64,000 nucleotides of DNA. Origin: Pinus tabuliformis. Its lineage: Eukaryota; Streptophyta; Pinopsida; Pinales; Pinaceae. Positions 34,025-44,609 of this stretch are shown one piece after another. Where the stretch lies: positions 892,228,184 to 892,292,183 of the forward strand of contig CM062817.1 of assembly GCA_031772625.1 (NCBI GenBank). Direction: 5' to 3'. A program made the position numbers and the translations under genes. Under the pieces are notes generated by a model that was given only the letters and a program-made list of their open reading frames with translations, was not told the DNA's origin and made no database searches. Positions within the stretch are counted from its first letter, which is position 1. The number at the start of each line of letters is the position of its first letter.

Positions 34025-34619
34025 TGTAAAAATTATGTGTAGATTTGAAACTGCTCATGAATTTTTAATCTAAATCACAAGACAAAAACCTACTCTACTG
34101 CTTTGCGGATATTAATTCACAATTTAAAAGAAAAATATCATACATGCGATAAGAAATCACACACATGCAAATAATATTTTTCCCGGGGAAAGCAAACTAC
34201 TAAAAATCCTAATGCCTGCTTGCATTAATTTGATGAATAGATATGTATTACAATTTATTTGCTCAACTAAAATCAACCTGTAAGTGCATAACCTATCTCT
34301 CTTCTCACTGGGAAGCTCTGACCCAGACTTAGTCAATTTCTGCGTCTGCTTGAGCCCCAGACTTAGTTCTAACTAGTTCTATTAATAGTTAGAACTAGTT
34401 TAATTGATTACAACCGAAATTAACTCAACCTAGGATCCTAAAATTTAGTAATCACTATATACAATTGAACATCATGCCCTTAACTCGAATTAACTGAATG
34501 ACAAGATCCATGTCACCTCAATAAACTCCTCCAAGTTGTCTGCTGATGTGGAATTTCAAATTTTCTCAATTTAATCAAGGCAAAATCAAATTGAGAATTT
34601 CTTGCTGCATTTTTCAACA
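34025..34619 (-). repeat. Element E 3' LTR
   Basis: The LTR is 595 bp. It lacks about 140 bp that the partner carries around 36806-36960. On the minus strand the purine tract CTGAGAGGGAG (34620-34630) directly precedes it. Confidence 0.85.
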
Positions 34620-34980
34620 CTCCCTCTCAGAAGAAAGGGATTATAAACCACCCTTGTCCTGCACCTGTGGAATTTACTGCATGCAACACCTCTCACTGTT
34701 GTTTCTGCAACTGCGAAATCTGCAATTGAGAAGCATAAAAAAAAAACTGAATCAACTGTGTCTACAACTATCTACTAGGAAAATTGTGTTGCTGCTATCT
34801 CTGCTACTGATCTTGTTCTGTTGTCAACACTCCTCTGCACTCCTCAGTATCTGACTAACACTGATCCTCCTGCTACTGAATATTGTGGGCCCTCGTAGCA
34901 AGGTAATGGTCCATGAGGAGAATGCCTCAATGAACCCTGCCCACTTGGCTCAAATTATCCCCCTATTGGAGGTATCTACT

Positions 34981-35500
34981 TTAGTGGAGATGTCCACACT
35001 TCCTTTTTCCTATCCATTTGTAACTACTCCACAAATCCTTGAGGCCCCTTCTGAGGATGCATGTTGAGAGGTCATAATGCTCCCTCTCGACCACCATATA
35101 TCTAGTCTTTGCCTTGCTCCTCAAGGTTGTGCATGCATCTTCTACCTCAAGTGCATACATGTTCTTAAATCGAACCCCGATTTGCTTCACCTATCCCGTG
35201 GCTATGCATATCAAGAGTGCTTTCCCTTTGTTGAAGATCACATTATAACCGTGGTCTTCCAAAACTGCTACTGAGATGATATTTTTCATTAGGCCTGGAA
35301 TGAACATGACATTCTTGAGTCGAAGAGGGGATCCTGACTCCCTCTGAAAGGTGATTGTACCAATCCTAGTTGCGTTGTACCTTCTATCATCCCCAAACTT
35401 AGTATGCATCTAGAGATATTTCTCCTCTAGATCGTTGAAAAACTCTCTACACCCAGTCATGTGGAATGAGGCACCAGAGTCCAAGTACCACACGATCTCC
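34981..35500 (-). pseudogene. pol: Element E protease tail and pre-integrase segment
   Basis: On the minus strand the sequence reads a copia protease-downstream region: TKFGDDRRYNATRIGTITF, LKNVMFIPGLMKNIISV and LEDHGYNVIFNKGKALL, followed after a TAG by VRFKNMYALEVEDAC. This is the standard order between the protease active site and the pre-integrase domain of Ty1/copia. The upstream part toward 35500 is broken by stops. Instead of the pre-integrase zinc finger, a short basic tail (SKAKTRYMVVEREHYDLST) leads almost directly to the 3' LTR, so integrase, RT and RNase H are absent. The same MVVERE tail is found in remnant G. Confidence 0.8.
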
Positions 35501-35599
35501 ATAACGATGTTCGCCATGCATGCGATAAGGGTGAAATCTAGCTCAAACTATGAAGCCAAAGCGTCACTTGCTACTGCTACTACAGACTCCTTCTTGCTA

Positions 35600-36440
35600 T
35601 ACATTTTGTGTGGACACTGTAGCATAGTGCTTGAATTCATGATAATTGAAGCATTTAATTTTGGACAAGTCTTTCTTCTCACCCTCTTAGCTGGATTCAA
35701 CCTCACCTTGGGACTTCTTTCCCTTGGCCTTCATTCCTTTGCTGACAAGAGAAAAGTCCTCTTCCTCTTCTTTGGATGAGTTTCCATCTCTGGTATTCCA
35801 CCTTATTTTCTCCTATACCAAATCAAACCATAAGCATTCCCAATTTGGTAGTTTCTCCCTACCGTTCACCGAATCTTGGAAGTTATGCTAGCCCTTGGGA
35901 AGGCTTAGAAGGGCTAGGCTTACCAAGTCATCTTCTGCAATAGTAACACCAACTCCACCAAGTTCATCACGACATTGTGTGAAGTCACTCACATACTGTG
36001 GAATAGTGTCAATCTTTTGCACCTTGATATTTTGAAGTTTATCCTTGAGTTCCAGCTTCCTGTGGTCACTACAATTCTCGAACAATTTTGTCAGTACTTT
36101 CCACATTGTGAATGTAGTTTCTTTTCCTTGGAGGGTTGAGACAATGTGATCCTGTACTCCCTTCCAAGATCATTCTTCTTGCCTTGGCTACATATTTCTT
36201 CCATTGAGCATGGTTTTGGGCATCAAATGCTTATGATTTTGCAACATCTGTCTTGATGTATTCTAGTAATCCATTGTCATCCAATACTGCTTCCATGCGA
36301 TCCTTCCATGCAAAAAAATTAGAGGTGCCTTCCAAGGAATACTCAAGCCTTAGTCCATTGAAGGCCATCATCTCAGCTCTCAAGAGATCTTGCTGCATTG
36401 AACTCCAAATTTGAACCTCCTGAGAAATAACTTCGAAATT
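35600..36440 (-). pseudogene. gag: Element E gag with degenerate zinc knuckle
   Basis: On the minus strand the start region reads FNGLRLEYSLEGTSNFFAWK, a typical copia Gag N-terminus. It is followed, after one stop and a single-base frame change near 36150, by MWKVLTKLFENCSDHRKLEL and IPQYVSDFTQCRDELGGVG (35888-36106), the UBN2-type domain. Further down, KCFNYHEFKHYATVST marks a zinc knuckle in which the second and last Cys are lost (about 35610-35660). The likely native role was RNA packaging. Confidence 0.85.
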
Positions 36441-36460
36441 TCTGCTCTATTGTGAATCTT

Positions 36461-36472
36461 GCTCTGATACCA
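36461..36472 (-). promoter_or_regulatory. Element E primer-binding site
   Basis: On the minus strand TGGTATCAGAGC, the exact initiator tRNA-Met type site, directly follows the 5' LTR. Confidence 0.95.
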
Positions 36473-37206
36473 TGCAAAAATTATGTGTAGATTTGTAACT
36501 ACTGATAAATTTTTAATCTAAATCACAAGACACAAACCTACTCTACTGCTCTGCAGACCTTAATTCATAATTTAGAATAAAAATCTCACACATGCAATAA
36601 GAAATCACACACATGCAAATAATATTTTTCCTTCGGAAAGAAAACTACTAAAAACCCCAATGCCTAGTTGCATTAATTTGATAAATATAGATTTATTACA
36701 ATTTCTTTGCTCAACTAAGCTCAACCTGCAAGTGCATAACCTATCTCTCTACTCATTGAGAAGCTTTGACCCAAACTTAGTCAATTTCTGCCTCTACTTG
36801 AGCCCCTATTTTCTTACGCAATTCTTAAAGAAATAGGCCCCTATTAATTAGGAATTTCCTCCAAAATGCTTGCGCAATTCCTCAGAGTTGATCAATTAAC
36901 TAGATGATATCTGAGTTAGACTGATCTCCCACTACTTAACTGACCACCAACTCGTTCTATTTACAGTTAGAACTAGTTTAACTGATTACAACTGAAATCA
37001 ACTCAACCTAGGCTCCTAAAATTTAGGAATCACTACATACAATAGAACTTCATGCCTCTAACTCGAATTAACTAAGCTAACTGAGTGAGAAGAGCCATGC
37101 CACCTCATTTAACTCCTCCAAGTTTTCTGTTGATGTGGAATTTCGAATTTTCTCAATTTAATCAAGGCAAAATCAAATTGAGAATTTCTTGTTGCATTTT
37201 TCAGCA
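36473..37206 (-). repeat. Element E 5' LTR
   Basis: The LTR is 734 bp and aligns with 34025-34619 apart from an extra block of about 140 bp. Confidence 0.88.
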
Positions 37207-38017
37207 TTTTGTAGTACAAGATGGTGTGAACTGAAAGGTCATAATCGTGTGCTTAGCATCAATGCGACTAGGGAAAATGGTAGTGGTAGTGTGAAGGGAT
37301 GCATTTATATTGTCATAAAATGGATGTGAATTCACTGGTAACCATGAGGATTGCAAGTATATGGTTTGCATATTAATTTGACATTTTTTATCATTTACCA
37401 TAGTGTTGTTTTGGAAGTGACTGGGTTGTGATTTTAATGGTTGTGTGGATTTTGTACGAAAAGTGGAGAAGTCTCATTTCATATATGTGTGTGTGTGTGT
37501 GTGTGTTGTGGGGGGGGGGGGGGGGGGGGTGGTGGTTATAAAAGGTTCCAATAGGAAGAATTCAATCATAGAGTTTTCCAGAGGAAGAGTGTGTAGGAAG
37601 TTGCAATATGCAGAGAGTGGTGTGCCAAAGCATGAAGATAGGTGGCATAAGTTACATGATAGCAAAGCATGAGGAAAGCATGAGAATAGATGGCATAAGC
37701 GTCATGATAGAAACAATAAAAATAAAATAAAAAGAAACAAAAATATGGAGTTTGAAATTTTTGTATGTAAATGGGCATACTACTATAAGACCTGATAAGG
37801 CATGCTACCCGAGTAAATCACTGGTAAAGTCTTGATGTAGACCTAGGTGATATATGGGAGTGAGTGGTAATATGAGGAAGCATGTTGAGCTAGGACAACA
37901 TGTGAGATTCTCAAATACCCTAACGTTGACGGGGGTAGGGCCTGGATGTGAGCAATGTTGGGCCAGTTTGGCTAGATTTGGTCAAGGAAAACCCAAAGTC
38001 AAGTTTAAATGGGGGTT
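37207..38017. other. unassigned DNA with compound microsatellite
   Basis: No gene is recognised. A TG repeat (about 37484-37507) runs into a G tract of about 20 bases (37511-37530). The stretch ends in a purine tract TTTAAATGGGGG (38004-38015), which precedes an LTR-like start. Confidence 0.6.
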
Positions 38018-38150
38018 TGTTAGATAAATTTGACCCGTTGGTGGAGTTGAGAGATAGTGTCAATAGTTTGTTGTTTTGGGAACCTAGTATTGGTGACTCA
38101 TGGTATTACATGTAGTTGAAGCCGTTAAAAGGCTTTGGTATTTTCCATTG
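38018..38150 (+). repeat. LTR-like 5' end related to the start of element D
   Basis: TGTTAGATAAATTTGACCCG follows a G-rich purine tract, the usual context of a 3' LTR start. It aligns with 30353-30440 (shared GTAGTTGAAG, GTTAAAAG and TATTTT) with an internal length difference. The right end of this LTR was not found; the element it belonged to is otherwise unrecognisable. Confidence 0.5.
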
Positions 38151-41100
38151 TATTGAGCCAGATTTTAGCAGTGAAGTTGGCCAACTTGGTTGTGTTTTAG
38201 CCAAGGATAATAAATTATAATAGATCTATTGTTGGATGTTTTTTCCCTAGTTGGGATTTTCCAAGGGTAAATCATGGTGTACATGGTTTGAATTTCTTGT
38301 TGCTATGTGCTTGATTATTATATTTATTTATTTCCTAATGTTCTAAATCCTAATAGAGTTGACATTACATCAACTACACTTCAGAAATTGGCCTTGCACA
38401 AGTAACAGAGTTTGACAACTATAACATTACAATGCCTTAGTTTTTCTAAAGTTGATTTTTCAACATAGTGTGAGTCATTAACTAAATAAATTTATGAGGT
38501 TTTTAGTGTGGGTGGTGGTTGTCTGCTGCTCAATACCAATACCATTATTCTTGATAGTTGTGAGAGCCTCTCAAATGTGAACTTAAATAGCATATCATTG
38601 CACATTATCTCCCTGTCTTCTTGTCATGGAGTGACTAACCTTTAACTAGCAAGTCCAAGGCTACAAAAGGATTGTCTAGATCGCTGTGATCACTTGGAGA
38701 GAACCTCATTTTCCTGGTTGGGATTTGCTCACTTAACCTAGCAGGTTAATATGTTTCCATGTGATTTAACTTGAGATTGTAGCTCCTCAAATGACATTAT
38801 TGGAACTAAAAGGAATATTGATGTGCTTCTCATGAGTTGTGCATATTTGGTGTCATTAGACATGGTGTAAGCAGTTGTCCAACAACGAGCTATTCACATA
38901 CCCAATAACATGATCATCATAATGGGAATATAAAGGGTTACACTACCACATTTTCTATGAGTAGGTTCACTGTCGATGTTATTATATGCACTATAGAGAT
39001 ATGAATAAATGTGCTCAATCGATAACGATAGGAACCAACATGGTCAAATGATGCAAATGAATGATGTAAATTGCAGAATATTCAATGATTAATATAGTTT
39101 TACAACTTTACATTCAAAATATCGAATAGAGGAGAAAGGTCCTCCATCATAAGTGGAAGTATCAAATGATTAGCTATTTGGAAAATAGAGAAAGGTATGT
39201 TCGATATTTACGAACATAATATAAAAATAGGATAATGATCTAAAAGTTGGAAAGCTTGTGAGAATTTATTGAAGATGCATTGACACATAAAGGTTGGTAT
39301 GACAGTGAATTAGTTACACTGATGGAATATTACAAAGTGAATCTACAAAGTGATGACACCTAGAAGGTTATTAAAAAATAACAAGTTAATATTTTATAAG
39401 TTAATAATAGACATCAAGTCAATTCAAGATGGTTTAAACCTTAAGTTTTGTCTAAGAAAATTCGTTCACTAGAGATGAAACTAAATATCAATAAAACAAG
39501 AATTGCTGGCAGTCGGAGTCCCTGTCGGTTTGATAGGAGAATCATGGAATTTGATATGAGATATACCTATTGTATTTGGTATAAAATAGATGACTTGATT
39601 CATACAATTATTAATATAGTGCATGCTGGAGGGGCCCTGAATGGTGAAATCAATGCCAGATATCAACCTCCAAACTACCATCCATCCTTGCCTACCTTCT
39701 TGATTGGATTGGGTGGGATTTTCGTAAGTAATCTTATTACTTTTTTTGGCATGCAGGATGAATCCGTTCCCGGCTCGACCGAAGGGAGTAATGCCACCCG
39801 ACAGGTAGGTGGACGCACATGGGATGCACAGTACCAAGAGATGGAGACCTGAACTTGTCACCATATTCACCCTCTCATCTCACCTCTCACAACACATCAC
39901 CTTAGAACCAGACCCCCCACACAAGCACGAGCAGGCACCGAACCCAGCTAGGCACTATACCAACCACCCCACAAAAACAGAACACACAAGTCAGATAACC
40001 AACCACGCCACCAAGAAAGAGAGGGAAGAGGACCCCACGAACAAGTAAGAGAGCTGGAGCCCCCACCTGATGCACCCGAGATTGATCAATGATATTTTCC
40101 TTCTGCCTGAATAATATTAATATTCAACCGTTAATTCTGAATTACTTTGCACTCCACGTGGTTGTGGCTGTCATGAAAGGCTCCAAGTAATTCCAAATGT
40201 TCATGTACAAACAACAAAAAGGATGCCTTTATTTCAATGGAGCCACCTTTGTCATGGGCTCTCTGTCTTGGATGTAATGGTAGATTGAGGATTAGATATT
40301 GATATCCTCATGAATCAATCCTCAGAGTTCATGGGGTCGACGAAAGCTAGTCTATTCTCCCTTCCATCTTCTCATGGAAAAATAGTACCAAAAAAAAGCC
40401 TCTTCTCCTCGTTCTGCAACCAAGACATAAATGCTCTCGACTGTTAGAGACTCGGCCTCTGCTGTTTTGCAGCAAAGACATAAATTCTCTCAGCTGTTGG
40501 AGACTTGGGCTCTGTTGTAGAACGTAGATGTTGGAGACTCAGCCTCTGCTGTAGAACATAGTTGTGCAAATAAAACTCCAGATGAGATTTATTCTTTCTG
40601 TTGCTCACATAATTTGGGTTCTGGAAATCGATTTTCATCTGCAAGACCTGGGTATGATAACTTGAGGTATGAAATTGAAGAAAAAGACATGATTATATGA
40701 ATGAAATTGAAACGGTTTGGGTAAAATAATGGATAGCTTGGACATTGCCCACGATCATAGATGACGTTAAAATATTTACAATAGCATTAAAGCTCACATT
40801 CTTGTTTATGTTATATAATATTTAATAAGATTAAATTTGGATGCTCTCGTTTATAGCGGAAATGTGTTTTCCTGAACATTTGAAAGAAATTTAAAACAAA
40901 ATTGGATATATATCTCCTTTTCTAAGCTTTAGGCCAGTACGATGTGCATCTCTCCTACTTCTGCAAGATCTTCATTCCGGATGTTGTTAACACCCTATTC
41001 CTTTTCATTCAGTGGGAAATCCACACTAATTACGTCTCTTATTAAGTGGGCAATCTCTTCAGACCGATTTTAAGGATATCAGACCCCGACAGGAACCACC

Positions 41101-41334
41101 ACTGCCTCATTTTGCTTTCAATTTGCTTGTTCATCTGGGATAATGGAAACAAAACTTTCAAAGTGATAGCTATGGTAGATTTACATAACTACCTACCAAC
41201 CAAAGCACACTAATGCACAAACAAATTCAGAAATGTAAACAAAAATATTTAGAAATTTAGGGAGAAAATGTATAGTTGATATAATTTAGGGAGAAAAAAT
41301 GTATAATTAGTATTAAATAATAAAGAATAAACTT
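38151..41334. other. unassigned DNA, no gene recognised
   Basis: No known domain was seen on either strand. At 39448-39870 two overlapping ORFs on opposite strands (134 and 129 codons) exist, but neither has a recognisable motif. A short direct repeat of about three units lies at 40421-40563. The rest is AT-rich. Confidence 0.55.
40421..40563. repeat. short tandem repeat, three units
   Basis: The phrase TGTTGGAGACTCGGCCTCTG recurs with small changes at about 40443, 40494 and 40529, each followed by a TGTTGTAGAAC-like or TGTTTTGCAGC-like stretch. Confidence 0.6.
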
Positions 41335-42016
41335 TGTTGGGCATGGAATCCCCCCCACAGTAGGTTTTTGGGCTCAAAGCCCAAGTTTTGGTCAAAGATG
41401 GTGTAGAACTCTGCGAATTGCGGGCGCAGAGTGCGAAGTGTACAATTGAGTCATAGGGTTGTCCGCCCTAAGCTTTATATTGTAAATTAGTGTAAAGTCC
41501 ACAGCTGAGTGTGTGAACCCCTGCAACTGAGTGCGCAGGGAAAAGTCGAGTCTGTAATCGGGACATAAAGCTAATAAAGAGAAGTTGATTCCTAATTCTG
41601 TGCAATTGTTGTGCTTATCTTCTTTATGTTTATGTTCATTTATGTATCGCGTGCATTGATATAAATGTTGAATATGCTGTAATAACCATAAATCTTACAC
41701 ACATAAGCTAAGTAATCAGTTAATAAGCAAGGAAATTGGGTATTATATGGGTCGCACCCCGAGCAGGGCTGTGCGGAAGCCGCACCACAGGTCGCGAAGG
41801 GATCGCAAGTGCGCACAACGATAGGTCAGACCGTGGACCTCCAGAAGCCCATCAGACATCAAAAGGGTGCGGAAACCTGGTTCTAGCACCCTCCCATACT
41901 ACATCAGGTGAGACCTCAGTTCGCACTCCCCAAACTATTGTCGAAAGGGCCAGTAGTACCGGGATTTTCTTAGCGAAATCATCTCCGAACCTGGGTGATG
42001 CCCCACTAAGACAACA
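41335..42016 (+). repeat. Element F 5' LTR
   Basis: The stretch starts TGTTGGGCATGG and ends AAGACAACA, with inverted TGTTG/CAACA ends, two bases before the primer site. A TATATT motif near 41477 and an AATAAAG near 41573 fit promoter and polyadenylation signals. No partner LTR exists in the window, so the boundaries rest on the ends and primer site alone. Confidence 0.65.
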
Positions 42017-42018
42017 AA

Positions 42019-42040
42019 TGGTTTTGTTGCCAGGAACGGG
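42019..42040 (+). promoter_or_regulatory. Element F primer-binding site
   Basis: TGGTTTTGTTGCCAGGAACG follows the LTR end and resembles the TGGCGCCGTTGCCGGGGAACG site of Athila/Tat-type elements with a few C-to-T-like changes. The gag start codon lies only about 20 bases downstream. Confidence 0.75.
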
Positions 42041-42060
42041 ATCTGCATAAAGGATGTCTA

Positions 42061-44425
42061 ATGTCGTGCCACTGGAACCCTATAAAGAAAGAAATTGAAG
42101 AGTGGTTGGATAAGAAGATTCACGAGTTCGCGGCGCAAGAAAATAGAAATCCGTGAGTATCTAAGGAGCAGTGGTTGGATCGCTACTTGTACACTAAAAT
42201 CCACGAATTTTTCTTTGCATCTTTTCCCTCTGAACTATATGAGTGGATCACAAAGCTAGTAGACATCCAGGGAAGGTGTAGGCTCGATAAACCAATAGTG
42301 TGGACTCCGGAACTAGTGCACAGACTAGAAGCCTCGGAAGAGAAGATAGCGCGAGCTACGGACCACTGGCTCAACCGAATAATAGGAGGATTTATCACTG
42401 AGTTCGCGGTAGACACGATCGTCAGCTACAGCGGGGCAGAGCGATGTTTTCTTTAGGGACCGTGAGGTAAGTATGTTAAATCTTTGAACACTTGGATTAA
42501 GATGCTATTGTGTGAAAAGCGGGTTATGTGAATAAATTCATGTTTGGGACTACGCGGAGCAGACGAATCTACAGAAGCGGAAGTAGTGAAGAGTTAGAAA
42601 ATAGTCCCTTAATTTCACCCTCGTGGGAGAGCGAGGACGAACTCGCGAAGGTTTCTCCGAGAAGTGCGGTTAGTTTGATAAGACAACGAATTCCGCGTTT
42701 ACCACCTCCATCCACACCACCACCGGCTTCACCCCCCTCACCTCCATCTCCACCCACTCCACCCCCGCCACCTCCACAGTTTAGTATGGCAAGCACGATC
42801 AAACTACAAGTATTCAGAGGAGTAGGGAATGAAGATCGTACCAATTCTAGTTCGTAGTAAGAGCAGTATGGGAAGCACAGGGCGTCGTGGATGATAATAT
42901 AAAAAAGGCTATGCTGGTAAGCGCGCTGTAGGATCACACATTAATGTGGTATATCAAGCATTCTAATGACCACCCAAACGCAGGAATTACAGAGATCCAG
43001 AATGCGTTCAACAGGGAATTTAGCAGGCCAAAATTAGAGACGCAGTCAATCATCGGGTTTAAAGAGATCGCGATGCTCCCGGGCGAGACCTCCTGGGATC
43101 TGGACCAAAGGCTGAAGAGTACGATCCGCGAAGCCAATATGACGTTAATGGATGTGCAGCATTGCACATGGTTTGTGGCCTCGCTTACGCCACACTTAAG
43201 GATGGCATTGTCACAGCAAAAACTTTCTACCTAGGCTGAAGTGTTGGAGATGGAAATGAGGTTGCATGAGACCCCTATATAAGACCCTGGATTGGGAGTC
43301 CAACAGATCCATGTGCAACTACATAATCTGTGTCTGGAAATGCAAAGTTTGAAACAGGATAGGGCACCTTGGCTATAGGCGCACGAGGAAGTATGGTGCA
43401 TAAAATGCAAAGGCCAGGGCCACGACAAAGATCATTGTCCGGTATTCGCGAACTACTTGGCAGGAGGAGGGCCAATGCCATTAAGACCAAAGGCACAGGC
43501 GGGGCCGAGCGTGGTGTCTACATTATGGTGCGTGATCTTCCAGATAGGAGGAAAACATACCACAAATAATTGTCACCTGTTGCAGAAGTATACGCAGACG
43601 TCCCAATAGTTGTTTTGTAATTTCTGCAGGTCGGTAGGCCATGACGAATGCACCTGCCGAAGCTATGAACTAATGATGGATCGGACTCCTGCCTACAGGG
43701 TGTAGGTTGAAATGTGAGCCCTCAACCCAAATGCAGGGATGGCGCGTGCTGGGTTTCAGGGGTGCGGTCGGGGTCGAGGTGGAATGGGACCAGGAAGGGG
43801 TCGCGGTCAGATAATTTGCTACAATTGCGGAGGGCCAGGGCATTATGCCCACGATTGTACGAACCCGACTAGGATATCATGTTGGTACTGTAGTCAGTTT
43901 TATCATGAGGCAGAAGATTTCCCTTTGCTAATAGCAAAGATGTGTGAAAAGGGGGTACTCCAGCCCCCTCCGACCCTGAATTTACAAATGATGAGGTCCG
44001 AACCGTGCGAAGAAGAACCAAATATAAATATGATGCTCAGGAGCGGTGTGACAACGAGAGATGATAAGGGGAAGCAGCCAGAAGAAAGCGCGTGGGTTCG
44101 CAAGGCTCCTACAAAGGAACCCGAGTTTGATTTAGAATGCGTGAAGGAGACATTCATGGAAGCTCAGAAGAGCTTCATGAAGGCCTCCACTTCAGATAGC
44201 AAGGGTCAACTAGAACCACAGATGGATCCTTCCATGCTCACTACCTTTTTGGAGACATGCATGAAACTGTTGTGTGACAGCAAGGCAGTCAAGGGGCTAT
44301 AGGAACTGATCACTAGGTGCGCGGGGTCAGGAGACTTGCGCATGATCCAGAAACTGGGAAAGCATGCATTGAACACAGGAAGGGAGATGAGGTTGACTGC
44401 GCAAATAGGCGAATACAAAATGGAT
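42061..44425 (+). pseudogene. gag: Element F gag with multiple zinc knuckles
   Basis: The Met at 42061 opens the frame (MSCHWNPIKKEIEEW), and an N-terminal domain runs to 42456. After a frame change there is a proline-rich region (42690-42780) and the capsid domain: IKLQVFRGVGNED, then from 42842 in a new frame WYIKHSNDHPNAGI, FNREFSRPKLETQS, MLPGETSWDLDQRLK and VASLTPHLRMALSQQK. Zinc-knuckle motifs follow: CIKCKGQGHDKDHC (43398), CVIFQIGGKHTTNNC (one Cys lost), CNFCRSVGHDECTC, CYNCGGPGHYAHDC and CWYCSQFYHEAED (last Cys lost). From 42842 to 44609 one frame is kept, broken by eight stops (42848, 42929, 43232, 43607, 43703, 43715, 44300, 44426). The product would package RNA; the knuckle array is unusually long. 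Confidence 0.88.
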
Positions 44426-44604
44426 TAGGTAATCCTAGATCTGGGCTCGGACGTGAATGTACTACCAAAGCAAACGTGGGAACGCATGGGTAGACCCACG
44501 TTACAATGGTCCCCTATTCAGTTACGAATGACAAACCAACAGAAGATTTTGCCCATGGGTAGATTGCAAGGGGTAACAATAGATATTGAGGGCGCGAGCA
44601 CACA

Positions 44605-44609
44605 GGCGG
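44605..44609. repeat. TSD of solo LTR, left copy (GGCGG)
   Basis: Repeated exactly at 46984-46988. Confidence 0.9.

Larger units (their letters stand above)
34025..37206 (-). mobile_element. Element E: Ty1/copia-type retrotransposon lacking integrase and RT
   Basis: LTRs at 34025-34619 and 36473-37206 begin TGTAAAAATT/TGCAAAAATT and end TTCAACA/TTCAGCA. On the minus strand the primer site abuts the right LTR and a purine tract abuts the left LTR, so the element reads right to left. Only gag, a worn zinc knuckle and a protease/pre-integrase segment are found in the 1.85 kb interior. No TSD is apparent. Confidence 0.88.

Noticed and set aside
37484..37530. TG repeat followed by a long G tract
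   Set aside because: A microsatellite and homopolymer; the G tract length may also be unreliable in sequencing. Not treated as functional.
39724..39757. GTAAGT...TGCAG resembling a tiny intron
   Set aside because: At about 34 bp it is too short for plant splicing, and no coding context supports it.
42569..42937. 122-codon minus-strand glycine-rich ORF
   Set aside because: It is the antisense image of the proline-rich region of element F Gag.
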